Shown here: piece by piece, positions 36,935 to 43,703 of the stretch
Layout of the letters: every line of letters starts with the position of its first letter
How positions within the stretch are numbered: position 1 is the first letter of the stretch
Assembly: GCA_016713365.1 (NCBI GenBank)
Contig: JADJPG010000029.1
Location: 24,979-88,978, forward strand
From: Verrucomicrobiota bacterium
Lineage (GTDB): Bacteria > Verrucomicrobiota > Verrucomicrobiia > Limisphaerales > JADJPG01
Length of the DNA: 64,000 nucleotides
Direction: 5' to 3'
The notes under the pieces: generated by a model
Told to the model about the DNA's origin: nothing
Seen by the model: only the letters and a program-made list of their open reading frames with translations
The model's database searches: none
Made by a program: the position numbers and the translations under genes

Positions 36935-37609
36935 ATGCGCATTCTCGTGGCAGATGATGACGCGAAAGCCGCGGGGCTTCTCGTGCAGGGCCTCAAGGCC
37001 GAGGGCTACGCCGTGGACCTGGCGTCTGACGGCGACGAAGCGACGTGGCTCGCCGAGACGAATCCATACGATGCCCTCGTGCTGGACGTGATGATGCCCG
37101 CGAAGGACGGCTTCAGCGTGGTGCGGCATCTCCGGAAAAAAGGCATCCTCACGCCGGTCATCTTCGTCACCGCGCGCGGCGAGGTCGAAGATCGCGTCCG
37201 CGGCCTGGATGCGGGCGGTGATGACTACCTCGCCAAACCATTCTCGCTGGCGGAACTTCTCGCCCGGCTTCGCGCGACTCTGCGACGGCAACGGCCGCAG
37301 GCTTCGAACACTCTGCGTCTCGCCGATCTCGAAATGGACTTGTTATCACGGAAGGTCCGCCGCGGAGGACAGGACATTGTGCTGACGAATCGCGAGTTTG
37401 CCTTGCTGGAGTTCCTTCTCGTGAATTCGCCCAAGCCGGTCAGCAAGATGGCGATTGTGGAACACGTCTGGGATCAGCACTTCGATTCCCAGACCAATGT
37501 CGTGAACGTTTACGTCAATTACCTGCGCAACAAGATCGACGTGCCGGGCAGCAAACCGCTGCTTCATACCGTGCGCGGAGTCGGGTTTGCCCTGACCGAT
37601 GAACAATGA
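36935..37609 (+). CDS. OmpR/PhoB-type response regulator
   Basis: 224 residues. The receiver domain (1-118) has the acidic pocket D7-D8-D9, phospho-acceptor Asp51 (in LVLDVMMP), Thr79 and Lys101. The C-terminal winged helix (about 128-220) has the TNREFALLEFLL and VVNVYVNYLRNKID segments and ends in RGVGFALTD, typical of the OmpR/PhoB class. Sequence is closest in style to CusR/CopR/QseB regulators, though the stimulus cannot be read. The stop overlaps the kinase start (ATGA), and the kinase is followed after 8 bases by the DUF3570 gene, so this regulator probably controls cassette 1 from within its own operon. Confidence 0.94.
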   Translation: MRILVADDDAKAAGLLVQGLKAEGYAVDLASDGDEATWLAETNPYDALVLDVMMPAKDGFSVVRHLRKKGILTPVIFVTARGEVEDRVRGLDAGGDDYLAKPFSLAELLARLRATLRRQRPQASNTLRLADLEMDLLSRKVRRGGQDIVLTNREFALLEFLLVNSPKPVSKMAIVEHVWDQHFDSQTNVVNVYVNYLRNKIDVPGSKPLLHTVRGVGFALTDEQ

Positions 37610-38697
37610 AATCGCTGCGCATCCGGCTCACCCTCTGGTTCACGCTCGGCTTCGTGGCGGTGACGGTGATCCACATCACTTTCACCTACCGGCGTCTGGA
37701 TCTGGAGCTGCGCAAGGACTCCTTCGAGCGGGAAAACAAAATCAATCCCAACTGGATTCTGCATGGCAGCTATACCGAGGAGGAGGTGGAAAACATCATG
37801 GGCGAAATGCTCCGCTCGTCACTCCTTGTCTCCGTCCCGCTGGTCGTCCTTATCAGCGCGCTGGGCTATTACATCGCACGCCAATCGCTGCGACCGATCG
37901 AGAATCTCAACCGTCAGCTGCAAGCCATCAATCCGGGAACCCTCGGCCGAATCGTCGACCTGCCGGAGGGTGACGAGCAGTTCCGCAGTTTGAGCCGGCA
38001 TTTGAATGACATGCTGGCGCGACTGGAGCGATCGTTCCTCGAAATGAGCGAATACGCGGCCAAGGTCGCGCATGAGCTCCGCACCCCGATTACAATTCTC
38101 CGCCACAAAGTCGAGCAGGCCCAGGGCAAGATCGATCCCGATATGGCGGAGGATTTGCAGGAGGAACTGCTCCGGCTCAATCACGTCGTCGAGCAGTCGC
38201 TGCTCATTGCAAAGGCGGGTCAGGGCCGGCTCGTCTGGAGAAACGACAACGTGGATCTTTCCGAACTCGTGGGCGAGCTGGTGAAGGATTTCGAACTGCT
38301 CGCACACGCGCAGGACCGCCAGATTCAGTTCAGCTGTGAACCAGGCTGCGTGGTCGGGACGGATGGCAAGTACTGCAAGCAGATTCTCCATGCGCTCTTC
38401 AACAACGCCCTGATCCACGGGCGCGGAACGATCCACGTCCGGCTTCTGCGTCGAGGCAAGCACGTGGATTTCATGACGATGAACGTGGTTCGTTCATCCC
38501 CTACGGCGAGCGAGCTCACGCTTGGCCTCGGCTTGCGGGTCGTGCGGGCACTGGTGGGCCGCCAGCCCTCCATGAAATTTCGCCAGCACCATGGACGCCG
38601 GATTCATGCGAGCTGTCTGCTGTTTCCCTCCACCCATCAACGTTCGGAAAGAAACGCCAAGGACAAGCCGATGAATTCAATCGGCGCGGGGATCTAG
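37606..38697 (+). CDS. Sensor histidine kinase with divergent ATP-binding domain
   Basis: 363 residues: membrane helices at about 7-26 and 72-92 enclosing a short periplasmic loop of about 45 residues, a HAMP linker, and a HisKA helix pair with His156 in KVAHELRTPIT. The ATPase part is short and unusual. An N-box-like LHALFNNALIHG and a G2-like LTLGLGLRVVRALVG are present, but the usual D-x-G-x-G (G1) box between them is missing; the corresponding stretch reads VDFMTMNVVRSSP. The frame itself is intact, so this seems a real divergent subtype rather than damage. The short sensor loop suggests detection of membrane or redox state or a partner protein. It is coupled to the response regulator and precedes the DUF3570 gene by 8 bases. 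Confidence 0.88.
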   Translation: MKSLRIRLTLWFTLGFVAVTVIHITFTYRRLDLELRKDSFERENKINPNWILHGSYTEEEVENIMGEMLRSSLLVSVPLVVLISALGYYIARQSLRPIENLNRQLQAINPGTLGRIVDLPEGDEQFRSLSRHLNDMLARLERSFLEMSEYAAKVAHELRTPITILRHKVEQAQGKIDPDMAEDLQEELLRLNHVVEQSLLIAKAGQGRLVWRNDNVDLSELVGELVKDFELLAHAQDRQIQFSCEPGCVVGTDGKYCKQILHALFNNALIHGRGTIHVRLLRRGKHVDFMTMNVVRSSPTASELTLGLGLRVVRALVGRQPSMKFRQHHGRRIHASCLLFPSTHQRSERNAKDKPMNSIGAGI

Positions 38698-38705
38698 CAC
38701 GACGA

Positions 38706-39887
38706 ATGAGCATCTGCCCCCAAGCCATCCCTGTCGACGCCCGACGGCGCACGCGCTCGCTCAAGGCGTTGCTGGCCGGGCTCGCCATCTCACTGGCAGG
38801 TCGTTCTCCCTCCGGCGCGCAAAACCACATCGATTACAAGTACGAGCTCTACACGGAGGATTCCGACCGCATTCTCGTCCACACCCACTCGGCGCTGTTC
38901 GATCAAAAGATTGCGCCCGCCGTGATGCTGAGAGGTTCGCTGGTCTACGACGGGATCTCCGGTGCCACTCCCACCGGCGCACCGCCACCTGCGGGCAGTT
39001 CGGCCGTGCCAACCACCGAGATCGATGATATCCGGCGCGCCGCCGCGCTGGAACCGCGCTTCAAGCTCGGGCGACACACCGTCGCACCGCAGATCGCCTA
39101 CAGCGATGAGGAGGACTACAAATCCCTTGGCCTGTCGCTCAACTACGTCGTCGATTTCAACAAGCGCAACACGACGCTGAATCTCGGAGTCGCCCACAAC
39201 TTTGATCAGGTGAAGGGCTTTCATCTCGGCAGCCGCACCGAGCGCAAGGAAACCAGCGATCTTCTCTTGGGAGTGAGTCAGGTGCTCACGCCGAGCACCC
39301 TGTTCAACACGACCCTCACCCTCGGCACCGCCAACGGTTACCTCTCCGATCCCTACAAAGGATTCCGCTTCACCGGTTATCCCGATCCGAACGCGCTCTT
39401 TCCAGAGAAGCGTCCCGGACATCGCACCAAGCAGATCCTTTCCACGACACTCACCCAGTTCTTTGAGCCCATCGAAGCCAGCGCCGAGTTCACCTACCGC
39501 TTCTACCACGATTCGCACGAACTGTTCGGCCACACGCTGACGTTCGAATGGTTTCAATCCATCGGCCGCCGGGTGACCGTCTCGCCGCTCATTCGCTACT
39601 ACCGTCAGTCCGAAGCTTACTTCTACCGGCGCAGCTTCGACGCCGATCCATCGGATACCGAGAATCCACCTCTGGTTCCGATTCCACGATTCTACTCCGC
39701 CGACTACCGGCTCTCCGAGCTGCAATCGTGGACCTGCGGAGTGGGATTGACTGTGAAACTCGGCGAGCAGTTCTTCCTCGACGCCGCCTACAAGCGTTAC
39801 GCGATGCGCGGCCTGGATGACGGCACTCCACAAAGCAGCTTTGCCCAGGCTCACGTCTACACCGTTGGACTGCGGTTCCACTACTAA
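38706..39887 (+). CDS. DUF3570 protein, predicted outer-membrane beta-barrel with SGAT motif (cassette 1)
   Basis: 393 residues. After an N-terminal signal region (about 18-40) comes NHIDYKYELYTEDSDRI, the usual opening of DUF3570 proteins. Alternating hydrophobic/polar strands with aromatic girdle residues and a C-terminal strand ending in Y-T-V-G-L-R-F-H-Y (terminal aromatic) indicate an outer-membrane barrel. Residues 82-88 read D-G-I-S-G-A-T, matching the form of the ApbE flavinylation site D-x-x-[ST]-G-A-[TS], with Thr88 as candidate FMN acceptor. Other conserved pieces shared with the second copy are TLGTANGYLSDPYKG, FRFTGYPDPNALF and HYSADYRLS-like FYSADYRLSELQ. It sits between the sensor kinase and a TlpA-like thioredoxin. 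Function of the family is not established to my knowledge; covalent flavin binding is an inference. Confidence 0.88.
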   Translation: MSICPQAIPVDARRRTRSLKALLAGLAISLAGRSPSGAQNHIDYKYELYTEDSDRILVHTHSALFDQKIAPAVMLRGSLVYDGISGATPTGAPPPAGSSAVPTTEIDDIRRAAALEPRFKLGRHTVAPQIAYSDEEDYKSLGLSLNYVVDFNKRNTTLNLGVAHNFDQVKGFHLGSRTERKETSDLLLGVSQVLTPSTLFNTTLTLGTANGYLSDPYKGFRFTGYPDPNALFPEKRPGHRTKQILSTTLTQFFEPIEASAEFTYRFYHDSHELFGHTLTFEWFQSIGRRVTVSPLIRYYRQSEAYFYRRSFDADPSDTENPPLVPIPRFYSADYRLSELQSWTCGVGLTVKLGEQFFLDAAYKRYAMRGLDDGTPQSSFAQAHVYTVGLRFHY

Positions 39888-39899
39888 ACCCAGTCCACC

Positions 39900-40439
39900 A
39901 TGAACCTCCATCGCACCTGGACCAAACTGCTCATCGCGCTGACCGCGACTGCGATGGTCCATGCGGCGCCGGCTCCAGCGGCTGACGAACCCGCGATCAA
40001 AGTGGGCGATACTTTTCCGGCTCTGGCGGATTTCGGCCTCGAAGGAACTCTGCCCGCCGATTTGAAAGGCAAACTCGTCATCGTCGACTTCTGGGCAAGC
40101 TGGTGCGGTCCTTGCCGCGGGACGTTCCCGATGATGGAAGATATGCACAAGCGACTGGGCAAACGCGGGCTCGTAATCATCGCCGTAAACGAGGACAAAA
40201 GCCGCGTGGCCATGACCGAATTCCTCCGCCAGCACCCGGTCAGCTTCACCGTCGTCCGCGATGCGAAAAAGAAGCTCGCGGCGACCGTCAATGTCGCGCT
40301 CCTGCCCGCCTCCTACATTCTCGACGGCAACGGCAAAGTGGTCTCCATCCAGAGCGGCGAGCGCACCATGCAGAACCGAGCCATGTTTGTCCGGCATGTC
40401 GAGGACCTGCTTGAGAAACACGTCCCCAAGAAGCCATGA
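39900..40439 (+). CDS. TlpA-like periplasmic thioredoxin (cassette 1)
   Basis: 179 residues: a signal peptide (about 1-28), then an AhpC-TSA/redoxin fold with KLVIVDFWASWCGPCRGTFP, whose CGPC is the redox-active site, and the cis-Pro region VALLPASYIL (Pro after LL). The ending HVEDLLEKH matches its paralogue in cassette 2. It lies 12 bases after the DUF3570 gene, and its stop overlaps the DUF4266 start as ATGA, so all three are coupled. It probably transfers electrons between a DsbD-type membrane reductase and cysteines of a partner; the Cys-containing tail of the DUF4266 lipoprotein is the obvious candidate. Confidence 0.92.
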   Translation: MNLHRTWTKLLIALTATAMVHAAPAPAADEPAIKVGDTFPALADFGLEGTLPADLKGKLVIVDFWASWCGPCRGTFPMMEDMHKRLGKRGLVIIAVNEDKSRVAMTEFLRQHPVSFTVVRDAKKKLAATVNVALLPASYILDGNGKVVSIQSGERTMQNRAMFVRHVEDLLEKHVPKKP

Positions 40440-40654
40440 AACAATTCCTGTTGCTCTTGAACCTCATCGTCCTGGTGGGCGCCTGTGCCGGCTGTGTCAA
40501 CGTGAAGCCGTGGGACCGCGATGCCCTGGCACACTACTCGATGCGGCCGGATCGTGACCCCGCCACGCTCACCCTCCGCGAACACATGTGGTTCTCCCGC
40601 GAAGCCTCCAATGGCGGCCGCAGCGTCGGCGGCGGTGGCTGCGGATGTAATTGA
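40436..40654 (+). CDS. DUF4266 lipoprotein with C-terminal CGCN (cassette 1)
   Basis: 72 residues. An N-terminal lipoprotein signal ends in a lipobox-like ACAGC (Cys20). The mature part is only about 50 residues: VNVKPWDRD, a MRPDRDP segment, EHMWFSREA, and the Gly-rich end GGRSVGGGGCGCN. The two terminal cysteines (C69 and C71) and the Gly run are identical in the second copy, so the tail is the functional element. DUF4266 is regularly found next to DUF3570; its biochemical role is not known to me. Candidates are a thiol redox site served by the adjacent thioredoxin, a metal site, or a modified peptide tail. Confidence 0.9.
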   Translation: MKQFLLLLNLIVLVGACAGCVNVKPWDRDALAHYSMRPDRDPATLTLREHMWFSREASNGGRSVGGGGCGCN

Positions 40655-40701
40655 AATGACAAGATCTGAGTCGAAATGATCCTGCAATCCTCCAGACTGA
40701 A

Positions 40702-41679
40702 ATGGTCTTGAAGACGGCGTCTCTAATCCTCGCAGCCCTCTTACAGCTGGCGCCACTCAGCCGGGTTGCCTCCGTAAGCGTCACCGCTGCTCCCTCGACG
40801 TGGGCGCTGGTTTCCACCTGGCTGGCCGGAGCGATCGCGCTGTTGGGCGGCTACGATGCGGTCTCCGGGGCTTCCGCTGGCGTCAGCGGTTTGGTGAAGT
40901 ACTCCGGAACCACCCCGGTCGGCACGCCCACCTTCGATGTCGCCGAGCCGATGGGACAGTCCTTCCGCTACCGGATCAGCGTCAGCAATCCCGGCTCCGA
41001 TTTCGACAAGAACTACTTCAACTGCACTCCCCTTCCCCCAGGGCTCACGATCAACACCAACATTGGCGCGGCCGGTTATCTTTCCGGAATTCCACTGCGA
41101 GCCGGGCGTTACAGTGTGACTCTTGTCGCCGGTAATCTGAGCTATGCGATACCGGCCACCGCCGAGGCCATCATCACGATTTACCCGCCCAGCTCTCCGC
41201 CCGTGTTCGAGACACAGCCGCAGGATCAATCCGTCCTGGCGGGTGGCAGCGCGGCGTTTGCCGCCGAGGTCATCGGGACTCCGCCGATCCATTTTCGCTG
41301 GGAACAAAACGACCTGCCGCTGACGGCGGCCACCAATGCTTCCCTCTCTTTCACCGACGTGCAGCCAGCGGACGCCGGCCGGTACCGTCTGATCGCCAGC
41401 AACCAGTTCGGCAGCGTCACCAGCGCCGTTGCACGACTGACCATTCGGGAGCCGCTGACCGTGGAACTCCGACTCACCGGCGGAGGATATGGGCAAGGAG
41501 CGTTCCAATTCGAAGCGTCCGGCCCAGTGCAAACCAACTATGTCATCTGGTGCAGCAGCGATCTGGCCCGATGGGTTGCCTTGAGCACGAATCAAGTAGT
41601 GGATGGATTGCTGCGCTTCTCGGATTCAGCCGTCGCCACGGAGCCGAGGAGATTTTACCGGGTTTCACTGTCGCCGTAA
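40702..41679 (+). CDS. Membrane-anchored Ig-like protein with DAVSGAS motif (cassette 1)
   Basis: 325 residues. Residues 1-60 form a module shared with two proteins of cassette 2: a hydrophobic helix (about 6-25), then a second one (about 32-50: TWALVSTWLAGAIALLGG) directly followed by Y-D52-A-V-S-G-A-S58. The last seven residues fit the ApbE consensus D-x-x-[ST]-G-A-[TS]. After it come a putative Ig domain of the He_PIG type (about 85-165, LPPGLTINT) and a classical Ig domain (about 170-255, QDQSVLAGGSAAFAAEV, RWEQNDLPL, ADAGRYRLIASN), then a beta-sandwich end with RFYRVSLSP. It starts 47 bases after the DUF4266 gene. The Ig part should be exported; the motif would lie at the membrane surface. 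Flavin attachment is inferred. Confidence 0.85.
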   Translation: MVLKTASLILAALLQLAPLSRVASVSVTAAPSTWALVSTWLAGAIALLGGYDAVSGASAGVSGLVKYSGTTPVGTPTFDVAEPMGQSFRYRISVSNPGSDFDKNYFNCTPLPPGLTINTNIGAAGYLSGIPLRAGRYSVTLVAGNLSYAIPATAEAIITIYPPSSPPVFETQPQDQSVLAGGSAAFAAEVIGTPPIHFRWEQNDLPLTAATNASLSFTDVQPADAGRYRLIASNQFGSVTSAVARLTIREPLTVELRLTGGGYGQGAFQFEASGPVQTNYVIWCSSDLARWVALSTNQVVDGLLRFSDSAVATEPRRFYRVSLSP

Positions 41680-41693
41680 CCGCACACCTCCGT

Positions 41694-43520
41694 TCACGGA
41701 ATCGGCAGCACGCGATAGAAACGCAACGGAAGGCTGCTCGCGGAAAGATCGTCGAAGTCGAAAAAGTCGCCCAGCAGGCTGTCTGTGACCAGTAGCGACC
41801 AGTCGACCAAATTGCCCGAAGCTTCGAGGCGAAACGCCTGTCCATCCACGCCGCGAACGCGAACGAGAAAGCTGCCGCTGGACGTTCTCCGGCTCGCGCT
41901 GACATCGATCGAAGGCCCGGAATTCGCCAAAGTCACCGTTGCGCGCGGACTGAAAACTTCCCACCCCGAATCATCCCGTGCCTCCAACCGAATCGAGTAA
42001 ACCCCCGGAACATTGTTGGTCCACCGAATCGAGAACGGCGGCGCAGTCCGCGATGCGACCTGAACTCCGTTCACATAAAACTCCACCTCCACCACGCGGC
42101 CGTCCGAATCGCTGGCCTCGCCGGAAATCTCGATCACGGCCGGAACCACGAACGCCGCGCCATTGGTCGGACTCACCAACGTCACTTGAGGCGGCAGGCC
42201 CGCGCGAATTACCGAATCGAATCTCGCCACCGTCGCAGCGGAACGATTGAGGGTGCGCGCATTGTTCGCGGAGTTCGTTGCCGGTTCCGCGATCCCAGTC
42301 GGCACTCCGAGGAACGACACATTGGGGTTTGAGAAATACGGAATCGGCAGCCCCGGCTGATACGCCATCACGGTGTGATAGAGCACTCCGTCCACTTCGA
42401 AACGGTGCGCATGGGAATCATCATAAATGCCGCCCGCGGGGCTGGTCGCGCGATCATGCTGGCAGCCCATGTTGTGGCCAATCTCATGAGCCAGCGCCTG
42501 GTAGGAAATGGCAAACTGCCGCTGCACGATGCTGAAAGCCTTCTCGCCGAACTCCGTCTCCAGCTCGCGCATCTGGTTCGCCAGCCCGTAGGGTCCGCCC
42601 GTCGTTTCAGTGATCATGCAAACAACGTCGGCCCGGTGTTCACCCCGCAATTGATGCACCCGCATCAGCGGACTGTCCTCATCGGGATCCTCCAGATGAT
42701 CCAAATCCTCGCTGATGGAACCAGTTTCCCGGTAGTTCACCTCGGCGCGATGCACCAGCCGCAACTCGGCCCGCACCGCGCTGTTCTCAAAAGCCAGATT
42801 CGCCTCCACGACTGCGGCATCAATCAAGGCGAGGATTCCGTTCGTTCCGCCCGCTCCCTCCCGGGCGGCCGCCGTGTAGACGACCATGAGGTCGATGACG
42901 GCATTCGAAACAGATCCACCGGCACTCGCCGCCTGCAAAACGGGCTCAGCCAAACTGCTACCCTCTTCGGGCCGATGAGATCGACCCCGCGTCGCGCACG
43001 AGGGCAGCGAGCTTCCCTTCAAATCGGCGACCTGCTGCCAGCCATTGCCCGCGTGCTGAATTTGAAACACGCCGAGGCTAGGAATGAAAAGCGAGCCCAC
43101 CAACGCATCGCCCGTGATCGCAAATGTGACATAACTCCCTGGCCGATCCGGAACCACGCCGCGACAAACCACCCGCCCCAGTTCGAACCGCGTGATGCGA
43201 TCGATTTCCGCCTCGAAACTCACGCCGTGCGGCAGGTTGATCGTCAAGCGCACCGGGAGCACCTGTGTCGAAGTTTCCAGGAACCACAACGCCGCGGGAT
43301 TCAGCCTAGCGATGCGGGAGTTCGCGCCACTGGCATTCGCGGGAAAGGCTGCGATTCCAATCATCTCGCAAGACTCCTCACTGAACAAACGCGGTGCCGA
43401 TCCGTCCGCAGAAACATTCGCCTCGAACAGCCGAAAGAAGCAGGTCATGCCCACCACGAACCAAGGCCACCAAAAGCCCGCCCGTCGGGCAGGCCGGAAG
43501 GTCTGGTTCACGGCTTTCAA
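41694..43520 (-). CDS. Secreted metzincin metalloprotease (reprolysin-like) with Ig-like domain
   Basis: 608 residues. A membrane/signal segment lies at about 17-38. Residues 50-200 are a propeptide-like beta-rich region. The catalytic domain (about 205-440) has the zinc motif HEIGHNMGCQHD at 345-356 (His345, Glu346, His349, His355) followed by a Met-turn VMAYQPG, the defining metzincin pair, in the reprolysin/adamalysin-like (M12B/M72) manner. An Ig-like domain (about 455-540, VSPTNGAAF, EVEFYVNGVQV) and a beta-sandwich tail ending LRFYRVLPIP follow; the same type of tail closes the Ig protein on the opposite strand. It converges with cassette 1 (14-bp gap) and diverges from the multihaem cytochrome. 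Likely degrades extracellular proteins; substrate unknown. Confidence 0.9.
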   Translation of the reverse strand: MKAVNQTFRPARRAGFWWPWFVVGMTCFFRLFEANVSADGSAPRLFSEESCEMIGIAAFPANASGANSRIARLNPAALWFLETSTQVLPVRLTINLPHGVSFEAEIDRITRFELGRVVCRGVVPDRPGSYVTFAITGDALVGSLFIPSLGVFQIQHAGNGWQQVADLKGSSLPSCATRGRSHRPEEGSSLAEPVLQAASAGGSVSNAVIDLMVVYTAAAREGAGGTNGILALIDAAVVEANLAFENSAVRAELRLVHRAEVNYRETGSISEDLDHLEDPDEDSPLMRVHQLRGEHRADVVCMITETTGGPYGLANQMRELETEFGEKAFSIVQRQFAISYQALAHEIGHNMGCQHDRATSPAGGIYDDSHAHRFEVDGVLYHTVMAYQPGLPIPYFSNPNVSFLGVPTGIAEPATNSANNARTLNRSAATVARFDSVIRAGLPPQVTLVSPTNGAAFVVPAVIEISGEASDSDGRVVEVEFYVNGVQVASRTAPPFSIRWTNNVPGVYSIRLEARDDSGWEVFSPRATVTLANSGPSIDVSASRRTSSGSFLVRVRGVDGQAFRLEASGNLVDWSLLVTDSLLGDFFDFDDLSASSLPLRFYRVLPIP

Positions 43521-43703
43521 TCGACCACTATCCTACCTCATTCCACCGCCCCACGCACAAGCCGCAACGCGATGATAAGAAACTTCTAATCGCAGACTAA
43601 CGCGTTTCCAACCCGGCAGGATCTAGTCTCTCGCACAACAGACATGCTGACGTGTCCCCAGCCGGGGACGACCAAGGCAGGTCACATCATCGGACCCAGG
43701 GTT

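Noticed and set aside
42375..43589. 404-codon plus-strand open frame opposite the metalloprotease
   Set aside because: The minus-strand frame carries HEIGHNMGCQHD and a Met-turn; the plus frame has no features.
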